A DNA stretch of 55,789 bases from Rhodobacter sp. (lineage in GTDB: Bacteria > Pseudomonadota > Alphaproteobacteria > Rhodobacterales > Rhodobacteraceae). Location of the stretch: assembly GCA_027490955.1 (NCBI GenBank), contig JAIXXB010000008.1, positions 1-55,789 on the forward strand, given 5' to 3'. The position numbers and the translations under genes are program-made. The notes under the pieces were generated by a model, which saw only the letters and a list, made by a program, of their open reading frames with translations, was not told where the DNA came from and did no database searches. Shown one piece after another: positions 45,215 to 53,558 of the stretch; the stretch's first letter is position 1; every line of letters begins with the position of its first letter.

Positions 45215-46321
45215 TCAGGCCTTTGGCAATGGTGGTGGGGCGGATTTCAGCAATTTTGCAAGTGCGGTATCTGCGGCGGCTTTCCAGCCGTCTTGGCCTT
45301 CGCGCCATACCAGCGTGGTTGGCGTCAGCGTGCCTGCGGCAACCATCGCGGCCAAATCAGATTCGGCATAGGGGCCTTTGGTTTGCCCATCTAGACCCAG
45401 ATGCCATGATGCCGCACCCGCCTGCGGCAAAGGCGGCGGTGCGCTGGCTGCGGGGGCCGCTGCAGGTGCAGCGCCCCATGGCCCTGATTGCCCTGCGCCC
45501 ATGGCCGCCCCCATGCCTGCGCCCATCGCCGCCCCCATAGTTGCCCCCATGGCCGAGTTTGGCTGCGCCAGCCCCTCGGCGGCATTAAACTGCATATATT
45601 TGTTCAAATCACCCACCACGCCCATCGAAGTGCGCTTATCCAGCGCCTTTTCCACTTCGGGCGGCAAGCTGATGTTTTCGATGTAGAATTCGGGAATGCT
45701 CAGGCCATATTCAGCAACTTTCGGGCCAATGGCTTTGGTCACAAGCCCGCCCAAATCGGCGGTATTTGCAGCCATGTCCAGTACGGGAATGCCTGATTTG
45801 GCCAGAATCTGCGAGATTTCTTGCACGATGATGTTGCGGATCTGTTCGCTGATTTCATCGGAGGTGAATTCGCCATCCGTGCCAACGATTTCGGTCAAGA
45901 ACTTGGACGGATCGGCCACGCGCATCGAATAGGATCCAAAGGCGCGCAGGCGCACGGGGCCAAATTCGGGATCGCGCGCGATGATCGGGTTCTTTGTGCC
46001 CCATTTCTGGTCGTTAAACCGCGTGGTGTTGATGAAATAGATTTCCGATTTGAACGGGCTGTCAAAGCCGTGATCCCAATGTTGCAGCGTGGTCATGATG
46101 GGCATGTTGTTGGTTTCCAGCACATACATGCCCGGAGTGAACACATCGGCCAATTGACCCTCGTGAACAAAAACGGCAGCTTGACCTTCGCGCACTGTCA
46201 GTTTTGCGCCGTATTTGATGGCATTGCCGTGACGTTCAAACCGCCAGACCATCGTGTCGCGCGTCTCGTCCAGCCAAGTGATAACATCGACAAATTCGCC
46301 GCCCAAAAATCCAAAAACCAT
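45215..46321 (-). CDS. SPFH-domain protein with C-terminal GYF_2 domain
   Basis: 368 residues from the ATG at 46319-46321, with AGGAGG just before it. The SPFH (band 7) part has KYGAKLTVREGQAAVFVHEG, then DVFTPGMYVLETNNMPIMTT and VRLRAFGSYSMRVADPSKFL. A linker of Met-Gly-Ala repeats follows, then a proline-rich piece, and a GYF_2 domain near residues 310-360 (WHLGLDGQTKGPYAESDLAA). It belongs to the YdjI/virion-core-like SPFH group, usually encoded beside a zinc-ribbon protein, as here. It is likely a scaffold that assembles at membranes; the GYF domain would bind proline-rich partners. Confidence 0.85.
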   Translation of the reverse strand: MVFGFLGGEFVDVITWLDETRDTMVWRFERHGNAIKYGAKLTVREGQAAVFVHEGQLADVFTPGMYVLETNNMPIMTTLQHWDHGFDSPFKSEIYFINTTRFNDQKWGTKNPIIARDPEFGPVRLRAFGSYSMRVADPSKFLTEIVGTDGEFTSDEISEQIRNIIVQEISQILAKSGIPVLDMAANTADLGGLVTKAIGPKVAEYGLSIPEFYIENISLPPEVEKALDKRTSMGVVGDLNKYMQFNAAEGLAQPNSAMGATMGAAMGAGMGAAMGAGQSGPWGAAPAAAPAASAPPPLPQAGAASWHLGLDGQTKGPYAESDLAAMVAAGTLTPTTLVWREGQDGWKAAADTALAKLLKSAPPPLPKA

Positions 46322-46346
46322 GCGATCCTCCTTGCCCAATGGGCCG

Positions 46347-47267
46347 TTAACTATTGCCGCCCAAAAGGGCGCGCGCCAAACCTTCGATAATGGGGCGCGC
46401 CTCGGCCTCGGTCATGCCGTTGCGCAGGGCGGGATTGTAAAGCATTTGCAGCATCAGTTCATCTTGACGCGTCAGCAGTGCAAATTCTTCATCATCGTTG
46501 AAAATCGATGGCCGTGCCAAGCCAGAATCATTGGGCAGGCCCAGCGCTTGGGCGATTTCTTCGTGCATACAGGCCAGCCGCATCAAATCGGGGTGCTCGG
46601 CGGGAATAAAGACAAAGGCCCGTTCATATTTGCTAGAGGTGGCATTGCTTTGTGTCCAGACAAGGCAATAGGTGCTGCGATCCATGGCGGTGACACCTGC
46701 CACTTGGGCCGCATTGATCTGCGGCAATGCAGCGGTGATCATCGGGCCTAGGGCGCGTCTTTCGTCGATCGAGGTGATGGCGATCGTCAAATTGGCGTTT
46801 TGGGACACCAGCCCAATGGAAAGCCCCGTCAGACGCGACAGGCGCGCCAGATAAGAGGCGATGCGCGCGCGGTCTGTGGCCTGCAAGGCGGCAGGAACCG
46901 AAGGGCCAAAGTTTAAGGCCACCCGCACTGGCCCTGCCCAGCGCGTCAGGCGCAGCGGTGTATTGCCCCGTGCAAACCTGCCGTGTTCTTCATACATCGC
47001 AATGCGCAGAAAGTTATTGGCCAGCATGGTGGCCGTCAGCGGCGTATCCGCCCCGCCGCCATCGGTGCGCAGCAGCCCCTGTGCCAGCAGCGATTGCTGC
47101 ACGCCTGCGTAATAGGCGGCCAGCGCGATGCTTTCGCTGCTGGGGGCGCTGGATGGGGCTGTAAGCTGGGGCTTGGGCATCGGCGCGCAAGCGGCAAGGC
47201 CAAGGCAAAACGCAAGGGCGGCCATGGCTGCCCGCCCCATAGCCTGCATCTGCGCGCCCAATCCCAT
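46347..47267 (-). CDS. DUF2927 lipoprotein
   Basis: 306 residues. The signal peptide ends with a lipobox (GLAACAPMP), so it is probably a lipoprotein. The DUF2927 domain occupies most of the mature part: RWAGPVRVALNFGPSVPAAL, then DRARIASYLARLSRLTGLSI and the C-terminal CMHEEIAQALGLPNDSGLAR plus PSIFNDDEEFALLTRQDELM. The HEEIAQALGLPND stretch resembles a zinc-peptidase HExxH region in layout, but it reads HEEIA, so activity is uncertain. It is the third protein gene of the operon, starting two bases after the telA stop, with the GGAGAGG ribosome site inside telA. Confidence 0.82.
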   Translation of the reverse strand: MGLGAQMQAMGRAAMAALAFCLGLAACAPMPKPQLTAPSSAPSSESIALAAYYAGVQQSLLAQGLLRTDGGGADTPLTATMLANNFLRIAMYEEHGRFARGNTPLRLTRWAGPVRVALNFGPSVPAALQATDRARIASYLARLSRLTGLSIGLVSQNANLTIAITSIDERRALGPMITAALPQINAAQVAGVTAMDRSTYCLVWTQSNATSSKYERAFVFIPAEHPDLMRLACMHEEIAQALGLPNDSGLARPSIFNDDEEFALLTRQDELMLQMLYNPALRNGMTEAEARPIIEGLARALLGGNS

Positions 47268-47269
47268 TG

Positions 47270-48454
47270 TTAGACAGCCTCTCCAATATTGGCGCCTGTC
47301 GCGGTGCCGCGCGATTTTGCGGCAATCAAGGCATCGCGCAGATTGGCCTCCATCTTGACCAATTCTTCCTCGGCGCTGGCGCGTTTGGCCTTGCCCTCGT
47401 CGGCGATCTTGAGGCTTTCTTCGATTGTGGCCACCAGCGTGGCATTCGCGCGGCGCACGGCCTCGATGTCAAAGACCCCGCGCTCCATTTCCGTGCGCAC
47501 GATGCGGTTGGCCTCTTTCAAATTATCGGCATTCGCGGTCAGCAATTCATTGGTCAGATCATTGGCCGCGCGCACCGCCTCTGCCGCCTCGCGCGAGCGT
47601 TGGATTGTCACGGCCTGCGCCAATTGGGTTTCCCACAATGGCACTGTGTTGACCAAGGTTGAATTGATTTTGGTGACCAAGGATTTGTCGTTTTCCTGCA
47701 CCAAACGGATCGAAGGCAAGGATTGCATCGTCACTTGCCGCGTCAGTTTCAAATCATGCACGCGCCGTTCCAGATCATCGCGCGCTGCGCGCAAATCGCG
47801 CAATTCCTGCGCCTTGATGACTTGGTCAGCCTCGGGCGCTTTGGCCACTTCGGCCTCGGCTGCGGGAATGGTGACCTTGTCTAAATCGGCCAGCTTCGCC
47901 TCGCCCGCGGCGATATACAGCGCCAGTTCATGGTAGAAATCCAGCGTTTTTTCATATAGCATGTCCAAGGATTTGATATCTTTCAGCAGCGCATGTTCAT
48001 GGCGCAAAAGATCATTCGTGACCATGTCGATCTGGCCCTGAACCTTTTCAAATTTGGCAACAAAATTGGCAAAGGGCGCAGCGCGGCCCAGCAGTTTTTC
48101 CCACCAAACCCTCTCGCGGCGCACATCCAATTCCGAAACTGTAAAGCCGCGCAATGTGGTCACCATACTGCGCAGACTGTCACCCGCAGGGCCGACGTCT
48201 TTGTTCTTGACCCCTGCCAGCATTTCTTGGCTGATGGCCTGCAACTCTGCCTGTGCGCGCGATCCGAAGGATATGATCGATTGCGTGTTGCGCATGTCAA
48301 TTTCGCCCATGCGCTTGCGAATTTCGCCTGCCTCTTTGGCTGGGGCGGCATCCAGCGTGATCAGCGCGGTGCTGGGTTCGGGCAGGATTTTTGCAGTGAT
48401 TTTTTCTGCTTCGGCAAGGGCGGTGGCGGCGGCAGTGCGTGTGTCGTTGCTCAT
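47270..48454 (-). CDS. telA: TelA-family toxic anion resistance protein
   Basis: 394 residues from the second of two adjacent ATG codons, which has better spacing from AGGA. The protein is cytoplasmic and nearly all helical. TelA-family blocks are NTQSIISFGSRAQAELQAIS, then DVRRERVWWEKLLGRAAPFA and FVAKFEKVQGQIDMVTNDLL, with a later QVTMQSLPSIRLVQENDKSL and VNTVPLWETQLAQAVTIQRS. TelA was first tied to tellurite resistance, and the family is now seen as a general envelope or anion stress partner, commonly beside XpaC as in this operon. The exact role is not established. Confidence 0.92.
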   Translation of the reverse strand: MSNDTRTAAATALAEAEKITAKILPEPSTALITLDAAPAKEAGEIRKRMGEIDMRNTQSIISFGSRAQAELQAISQEMLAGVKNKDVGPAGDSLRSMVTTLRGFTVSELDVRRERVWWEKLLGRAAPFANFVAKFEKVQGQIDMVTNDLLRHEHALLKDIKSLDMLYEKTLDFYHELALYIAAGEAKLADLDKVTIPAAEAEVAKAPEADQVIKAQELRDLRAARDDLERRVHDLKLTRQVTMQSLPSIRLVQENDKSLVTKINSTLVNTVPLWETQLAQAVTIQRSREAAEAVRAANDLTNELLTANADNLKEANRIVRTEMERGVFDIEAVRRANATLVATIEESLKIADEGKAKRASAEEELVKMEANLRDALIAAKSRGTATGANIGEAV

Positions 48455-48515
48455 CATGGCGTCCTATGTCAAATGCGCCGTGGCGCGGTTTTTTGGTTGC
48501 GCCTTTGGCGCGGGA

Positions 48516-49391
48516 TTAGTTTTCCAGTTTCAGCCGATCACGCAGCACGGATATTTCCACATCCAGCCCTGCGCGGCCTTGGCCAATCAGCGCTTTGCTG
48601 CGGCTGGCAAAAGTTGTCTCTAAATCGCGCAGCAGCACTTCGTATTCGTGGCGGGCGGCGGCATCGCGGGTTTTGGCGTAATGGTCGGCAAACTTGGCGG
48701 TCGCATCGCGCGCGCCCATCAAATAGACCGTTAGATATTTGCGCGCAGCGGTCAAATCGCCCGGATCATCTTCGATGTTGCGAAACAGGCCGCGCGCGGT
48801 ATGGGCAAAGGTTTCCACCCGCACTGCCAAGGCGCGGTCTTTGGTGCGGGCAATCGCCTCGGCCATAGCGGTTAGCATCGCCTCGCCCTCTTCAACGGCG
48901 CGGGCCACGCGGTCATTTTGAAAATCATTGGCCCCGTCTAGACCCTTGGCGCGCAGCGGGTCTGCACCAAAGGCAAGCCCATGCAGCACAACGCCCGTGG
49001 CGGCGAAAAGCGCGACATATAAGATTGGCTGCCCTGCAAGCACAGCGCCCAGACCAAGCCCTGCCGCCATCAGAATATTGCCCAGCAATTTGCGCGGCAA
49101 TTTGGGCGGGCGGGCAATGCTGCGGGCGTTAAACTCGGCTTCGGCGCGCAGCCCTTCGCGGGTCATCCATGCCGAGGCTGTCAGCACAGCAAAGGTAGCC
49201 AGCCCCAAAAACAATTGGTTCGGCCCATCGCCGAAAAAGGCACTGGCCAAAAACAAATAGGGCAAAAGAAACATCAGCCGCAGGCGCTGGATGGGGGCCG
49301 CGTCCATGGGGGCCGCAGTTTGCGCGCCAGCTTTTGCACCCGTCTGCGCAGCAGGGTTTGGGCTGTATTTCCCGCCATATCGTTGCGCCAT
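48516..49391 (-). CDS. xpaC: XpaC-like membrane protein (5-bromo-4-chloroindolyl phosphate hydrolysis family)
   Basis: 291 residues from the ATG at 49389-49391. A disordered N terminus leads to two pairs of membrane helices (LRLMFLLPYLFLASAFFG, NQLFLGLATFAVLTASAWM, then NILMAAGLGLGAVLAG and LYVALFAATGVVLHGLAFG). The cytoplasmic C-terminal helical domain has AVRVETFAHTARGLFRNIED and AARKYLTVYLMGARDATAKF, characteristic of XpaC. The family name comes from an old Bacillus phenotype and says little about function. XpaC normally partners TelA, encoded next here after a 61-base gap. It is preceded by a 26-aa membrane peptide gene ending four bases before its start. Confidence 0.85.
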   Translation of the reverse strand: MAQRYGGKYSPNPAAQTGAKAGAQTAAPMDAAPIQRLRLMFLLPYLFLASAFFGDGPNQLFLGLATFAVLTASAWMTREGLRAEAEFNARSIARPPKLPRKLLGNILMAAGLGLGAVLAGQPILYVALFAATGVVLHGLAFGADPLRAKGLDGANDFQNDRVARAVEEGEAMLTAMAEAIARTKDRALAVRVETFAHTARGLFRNIEDDPGDLTAARKYLTVYLMGARDATAKFADHYAKTRDAAARHEYEVLLRDLETTFASRSKALIGQGRAGLDVEISVLRDRLKLEN

Positions 49392-49395
49392 AATG

Positions 49396-49476
49396 TCAGC
49401 CCCCCAAGACCGAGACATAAATGATCAGACCCATCAACAGGTAATAAGACAGGCTTTGAAGACGCTTTGGTGTCAT
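49396..49476 (-). CDS. putative 26-aa membrane microprotein heading the xpaC-telA operon
   Basis: ATG at 49474-49476 opens a 27-codon frame ending in TGA at 49396-49398, only four bases before the xpaC ATG. The peptide has a basic N terminus (MTPKRLQS) followed by a single hydrophobic segment (LSYYLLMGLIIYVSVLGG), a typical inner-membrane microprotein layout. A GGAGG lies about 12 bases before the start, a little far but usable. The tight spacing suggests translational coupling to xpaC. I do not recognise a family. The alternative is an untranslated leader of xpaC. Confidence 0.5.
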   Translation of the reverse strand: MTPKRLQSLSYYLLMGLIIYVSVLGG

Positions 49477-49606
49477 TCTGGCAAGCCGCCTCCAGCGGCC
49501 AATTGCGCGGAGTCTCTGTCCGCCTGTCTAACTATAGGCATTCTGCCCCCCTGCGACTAGGGGGCAAGGGGGGAAAAGCGGGTGATTTGCGGCACATAGG
49601 CCACTG

Positions 49607-50617
49607 CTAGCTGCGTTTTGGCCCAGACTTTGGCGCGTTGGGGCGGGGTTTTGCGGCCCCCGCGACTGGGCGAGTAGCGGGGCGAGTAGCGGGGCGGGTG
49701 GCGGCGCTGGGGCTTGGTTTGCGGGTGAATTCACGCGCGCTGGCCCCTGCCTGTAGTGCGGCGCTGCGCTCGGCTGCCATTTTGGCATCGCGCTGCAACG
49801 ATCTTGTGGGCCGCGCGCGGGCAGGGGCATCGCCCGCATCTTTGCCGCCGCCTTCGCCCAGTTGTTCGCGCAGCACGCGGGGTTTAACCTCTTCCACCAT
49901 GCCAGGTGTTAAGTCACCCAATCGAAATGGGCCGTAAGAGATGCGGATCAGTCGGTTCACTGTCAGGTTTATGGCCGCCATGGCGCGGCGAATCTCGCGG
50001 TTTTTGCCCTCGCGCAGGCCAACTGTCAGCCACGCATTCGCGCCTTGGATTCGGTCGATGACCACTTGCATGGGCTGGAACCTCTCGCCCTCTACCTCGA
50101 TTCCTTTGCGCAGGGGTTCCAAATCGGGATCCATCGGGTTGCCATTGACCCGCACGCGGTATTTGCGCAGCCACCCTGTGGACGGCAGTTCAAGGCGGCG
50201 CTTCAGCCCGCCATCATTGGTCAGCAGCAGCAGACCTTCGGAATTCAAATCCAACCGACCAATCGACATCACGCGCGGCAATTCTGGGGGCAGATTGTCA
50301 AACACCGTCTCGCGGCCCTTTTCATCGGACGCCGATGTGACCAGCCCTTCGGGTTTGTAATACAGCCACAGCCGCGCGGGTTCGGGTTCGGCGATGGCCT
50401 TACCGCGCACTAAAATTTTATCGGCGGGCGTGACATTCAGCGCAGGCGAGGTGATGACCGCGCCATTGACCGAAACCTCGCCCAGTTCGATCATCCGCTC
50501 GGCCTCGCGCCGCGAAGCAATGCCTGCGCGCGACAGAACCTTGGCGATCCTTTCGCCCGCTGGGGGGGCAGGTGGTTTTGAAGGGGTAGATTTGGGGGGG
50601 CTTGTCTTTTCGGCCAT
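49607..50617 (-). CDS. rluB: 23S rRNA pseudouridine synthase RluB family
   Basis: 336 residues from the ATG at 50615-50617, with AAGGA about eight bases before it. The N-terminal S4-like RNA-binding domain is RIAKVLSRAGIASRREAERM and LGEVSVNGAVITSPA. The RsuA/RluB catalytic motif is SIGRLDLNSEGLLLLTNDG, whose Asp is the catalytic residue. Then VGLREGKNREIRRAMAAINL and RLIRISYGPFRLGDLTPGMV follow. The last ~75 residues form a basic, Pro/Arg-rich tail with three Ala-Thr-Arg-Pro repeats. It is divergent from tadA across repeat copy D. Intact. Confidence 0.93.
   Translation of the reverse strand: MAEKTSPPKSTPSKPPAPPAGERIAKVLSRAGIASRREAERMIELGEVSVNGAVITSPALNVTPADKILVRGKAIAEPEPARLWLYYKPEGLVTSASDEKGRETVFDNLPPELPRVMSIGRLDLNSEGLLLLTNDGGLKRRLELPSTGWLRKYRVRVNGNPMDPDLEPLRKGIEVEGERFQPMQVVIDRIQGANAWLTVGLREGKNREIRRAMAAINLTVNRLIRISYGPFRLGDLTPGMVEEVKPRVLREQLGEGGGKDAGDAPARARPTRSLQRDAKMAAERSAALQAGASAREFTRKPSPSAATRPATRPATRPVAGAAKPRPNAPKSGPKRS
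49668..49703. repeat. three tandem 12-bp units in the rluB tail
   Basis: Units GGGCGAGTAGCG (49668-49679 and 49680-49691) and a variant GGGCGGGTGGCG (49692-49703) encode three Ala-Thr-Arg-Pro repeats in the disordered C-terminal tail of RluB on the minus strand. Confidence 0.85.
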
Positions 50618-50657
50618 AGCAGGCATCCTTGGGCTTGGCGCATCCCTGCGCGAGAAT

Positions 50658-50702
50658 GCGGGGGCTAGCCCCCGCGCCCCCAAGGATATTTGAACCAAAG
50701 TG
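50658..50702 (+). repeat. hairpin plus GGATATTT element, copy D
   Basis: A perfect 18-bp palindrome GCGGGGGCTAGCCCCCGC (50658-50675) is followed by GCCCCCAAGGATATTTGA and ACCAAAGTGAAAG. The GTG within the last word is the probable start of tadA, so the element runs into the gene. It separates divergent rluB and tadA. Confidence 0.65.
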
Positions 50703-51158
50703 AAAGAGCAACGCGCCTTTACCTCGTTTATGGATGCGGCTTTGGACGAAGCGCGGGCGGCGGGCGCGCGGGGCGAGGTGCCTGTGGGTGCAGTTTTGGT
50801 GATGGGCGGCGCAATTTTGGCGCGGGCAGGTAATCGCACGCGCGAATTGTGCGACCCTACGGCCCATGCCGAAGTGCTGGTGATCCGCGAAGCCTGTGCC
50901 AAACTGGGGGGCGAGCGGCTGGCGGGCGCGGATTTATACGTCACGCTAGAGCCATGTGCGATGTGCGCTGCGGCGATTTCGGCGGCGCGGGTGGGGCGGC
51001 TGTATTTTGGCGCGAGCGATCCCAAATCGGGCGGGGTGATGGTGGGGGCAAAGGTGTTTTCGCACCCGCAATGCCATCATGCGCCGCAGGTTTACGATGG
51101 CATTGGCGTGGCCGAAGCCGAGGCGCTGCTGAAGGCGTTTTTCGCTGCGAAACGCTGA
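50700..51158 (+). CDS. tadA: tRNA adenosine(34) deaminase TadA
   Basis: 152 residues from the GTG at 50700. TadA makes inosine at the wobble position of tRNA-Arg(ACG). The zinc site is complete: His and the catalytic Glu in CDPTAHAEVLVIREAC, and the two Cys in VTLEPCAMCAAAISAARVGR. Also typical are ARGEVPVGAVLVMGGAILAR and LYFGASDPKSGGVMVGAKVF. No good ribosome site precedes the GTG, which lies within a repeat element; an ATG at 50730 is an alternative start that would still keep the domain. Confidence 0.93.
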   Translation: MKEQRAFTSFMDAALDEARAAGARGEVPVGAVLVMGGAILARAGNRTRELCDPTAHAEVLVIREACAKLGGERLAGADLYVTLEPCAMCAAAISAARVGRLYFGASDPKSGGVMVGAKVFSHPQCHHAPQVYDGIGVAEAEALLKAFFAAKR

Positions 51159-51278
51159 TGGGCGTGGCGCATTGGCCACAATGCATGCGCAACTGAAAGG
51201 GCGCTCGCAAAAGAATTGGACAGATTGTCGCAGCCATGCGAACAGAGCCTACCAATCACTTTGCCGAAGGAGGGCATC

Positions 51279-51329
51279 ATGATGACAGTATGCACCTTTG
51301 GGCGATTTCAGAGCGTTTATCGCGACTGA
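51279..51329 (+). CDS. possible 16-aa small peptide
   Basis: A strong ribosome site (GAAGGAGGG, 51266-51274) precedes two adjacent ATG codons and a 17-codon frame (MMTVCTFGRFQSVYRD, then TGA). It lies in the otherwise gene-free stretch 51159-51457. No downstream gene is close enough for an obvious attenuator. I do not recognise it; the good ribosome site is the only support. Confidence 0.3.
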   Translation: MMTVCTFGRFQSVYRD

Positions 51330-51457
51330 GTGATTGATCCGCTGCGCCCATCGCGCGGCCAAACCCACCCCTAACGCAATGGCCACCGCTGGGCATTTTG
51401 CCTGCGCATTGGCACAATTCCATTCCAAAAAGGCGCCCTCTTGGGTGATGTGACGCT

Positions 51458-51670
51458 ATGATAAAGGCGAACCCTATGGCCAGCGCAGGGCCTGTTCTGC
51501 GTGATTTGATCGACCAGTTTGGTGCGCGGGCTGTTCTGGCCAGCTATCTGCGCGCGGTGATGGTGCGGCGCAGAACGCCGGATGTCAGCGCGCTGCCTGA
51601 CCATCTGCGCGCCGATATCGGCCTGCCGCCTCGTCCGCCCGACCGCCCCTTGTGGCAGATGTATCGGTAA
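51458..51670 (+). CDS. small DUF1127-like protein
   Basis: 70 residues, basic. The C-terminal half has LPDHLRADIGLPP, which resembles the L-x-D-x-x-L-x-D-I-G-L motif of short DUF1127 proteins, and the N-terminal half has DQFGARAVLASYLRAVMVRR. DUF1127 proteins in alphaproteobacteria have been tied to RNA binding and phosphate or carbon metabolism, but this match is partial. A second ATG at codon 7 is an alternative start. It precedes gatC by 94 bases on the same strand. Confidence 0.6.
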   Translation: MIKANPMASAGPVLRDLIDQFGARAVLASYLRAVMVRRRTPDVSALPDHLRADIGLPPRPPDRPLWQMYR

Positions 51671-51764
51671 TTGACCCCGCCCGCCAATGCCGCGCAGGGG
51701 CTGTAGAGCCTTGCAGGGGCTGGGGCGGGCGGGTAAACGGGGGGCAATTGAAACGGAGCATCCC

Positions 51765-52052
51765 ATGTCTATCGACATCGTTACCGCACGCAAAGTGGCC
51801 AAGCTGGCCCGCATTCGGGTGGAAGAGGCTGATTTGCCCCCCTTGGCCGAAAAACTCTCGGGCATTTTGGGCCTGATGGAGCAGTTGAACGAGGTGGATG
51901 TGACGGGCATTGAACCGATGACATCTGTCACCCCGCAGCGGCTGAAACGGCGTGCGGATGTGGTCAATGATGGCGACAGGCAAGCCGCCGTTTTGGCCAA
52001 TGCGCCCGATGCGCGCGAGGGATTTTTTGCAGTGCCGAAGGTGGTCGAATGA
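51765..52052 (+). CDS. gatC: Asp-tRNA(Asn)/Glu-tRNA(Gln) amidotransferase subunit C
   Basis: 95 residues from the ATG at 51765, with CGGAG about six bases before it; the upstream in-frame extension has no match. GatC stabilises GatA in the GatCAB complex that makes Gln-tRNA (and Asn-tRNA) by transamidation. It shows [15 protein letters not shown]-like sequence, then [20 protein letters not shown] with [20 protein letters not shown], the usual family block. The stop overlaps the gatA start (ATGA). gatB is not in the window. Confidence 0.94.
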   Translation: MSIDIVTARKVAKLARIRVEEADLPPLAEKLSGILGLMEQLNEVDVTGIEPMTSVTPQRLKRRADVVNDGDRQAAVLANAPDAREGFFAVPKVVE

Positions 52053-53524
52053 GCGCGACTTGGACAATTTCCGCCGCGCGTGATGCGCTGCGCAAGGGCG
52101 AGATTTCGGCAACCGATTTGACCATGTCTTGCCTGACAGCGATTGACGCAGGCGATGCGCTGAACGCATTCGTGCATAAAACCCCTGAACTTGCCTTGGC
52201 GCAGGCACGCGCGGCCGATGCGCGCCTAAAGGGAGGGGATGCGCCCAGCCTTTGCGGTATTCCTTTGGGAATAAAGGATTTGTTTTGTATCAAGGATGTG
52301 CCGACGCAGGCCGCGTCAAATATTCTGCGCGGGTTTAGGCCGCAATATGACAGCACTGTCACCAGCAAGCTGTTTGATGCAGGTGCAGTATGCCTTGGCA
52401 AGTTGAATATGGACGAATTCGCGATGGGGTCGTCGAACGAATCCTCTTGCTATGGCCCTGCGGTAAACCCGTGGAAGGTGGATGCGCGCCGCTTGACACC
52501 GGGCGGGTCTTCGGGCGGATCGGCGGCGGCGGTTGCGGCGGATCTGTGCCTTGGCGCAACTGGCACGGATACGGGCGGATCTATCCGCCAGCCTGCCGCG
52601 TATTGCGGGATCACAGGGATCAAGCCCACCTATGGCCGCGTCTCGCGCTATGGGATCATCGCCTATGCCTCTAGCCTTGACCAAGCAGGCCCAATGACCA
52701 AATCGGTGCGCGATGCGGCGATTATGCTGGGGGCGATGGCAGGGCATGATCCCAAAGATTCGACATCCGCCGATATCCCCGTTCCAGATTTTGAAGCGGC
52801 GCTGACGGGCGATATTCGGGGCAAGAAAATTGGTATTCCGCGCGAATATCGCATGGATGGGCTGTCAGGCGACATCGCGGCGCTGTGGGACAAGGGCGCA
52901 GATATGCTGCGCGCGGCTGGGGCAGAGGTGGTGGATATTTCATTGCCTCATACAAAATACGCCCTGCCCACCTATTACATCATCGCGCCTGCCGAAGCCT
53001 CTAGCAATCTGGCCCGCTATGATGGGGTGCGCTATGGCCACCGCGCTGCGCTGTCTGCAGGCGATGGCATTACGGAAATGTATGAAAAGACGCGGGCCGA
53101 AGGCTTTGGCCCTGAAACCCAGCGCCGCATCATGGTGGGCACCTATGTGCTCTCGGCAGGGTTTTATGATGCCTATTACAACCGCGCACGCCGCGTGCGC
53201 GCGCTGATCAAGCGCGATTTCGAGGCGGCCTTTGCCGCAGGCGTGGATTGTATCTTGGCCCCCGCCACGCCCACAGCGGCCTTTGGTTTGGGCGAGCAAG
53301 GCACGGCTGATCCTGTGGAAATGTATCTGAACGATGTCTTCACCATCACGCTGAACCTTGCAGGATTGCCCGGCGTTTGCGTGCCAATGGGCCTTGATTC
53401 CAAGGGCTTGCCGCTGGGCTTGCAACTGATTGGCCGCGCGTGGGGTGAGGCAGATTTGCTCAATCACGCCTATGTTTTAGAGAAATCAGCAGGATTTGTG
53501 GCCAAGGCCGAAAAATGGTGGTAA
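52049..53524 (+). CDS. gatA: Asp-tRNA(Asn)/Glu-tRNA(Gln) amidotransferase subunit A
   Basis: 491 residues. GatA is the amidase that frees ammonia from glutamine for GatB. The amidase-signature triad is present: Lys in [17 protein letters not shown], and the two Ser in [20 protein letters not shown] and [19 protein letters not shown]. Other typical blocks are [20 protein letters not shown] and [20 protein letters not shown]. It overlaps gatC by four bases. Intact with normal length. Confidence 0.96.
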   Translation: MSATWTISAARDALRKGEISATDLTMSCLTAIDAGDALNAFVHKTPELALAQARAADARLKGGDAPSLCGIPLGIKDLFCIKDVPTQAASNILRGFRPQYDSTVTSKLFDAGAVCLGKLNMDEFAMGSSNESSCYGPAVNPWKVDARRLTPGGSSGGSAAAVAADLCLGATGTDTGGSIRQPAAYCGITGIKPTYGRVSRYGIIAYASSLDQAGPMTKSVRDAAIMLGAMAGHDPKDSTSADIPVPDFEAALTGDIRGKKIGIPREYRMDGLSGDIAALWDKGADMLRAAGAEVVDISLPHTKYALPTYYIIAPAEASSNLARYDGVRYGHRAALSAGDGITEMYEKTRAEGFGPETQRRIMVGTYVLSAGFYDAYYNRARRVRALIKRDFEAAFAAGVDCILAPATPTAAFGLGEQGTADPVEMYLNDVFTITLNLAGLPGVCVPMGLDSKGLPLGLQLIGRAWGEADLLNHAYVLEKSAGFVAKAEKWW

Positions 53525-53558
53525 AAGGTCGTCAAAACAATAAACGACCGAGGCAAAA

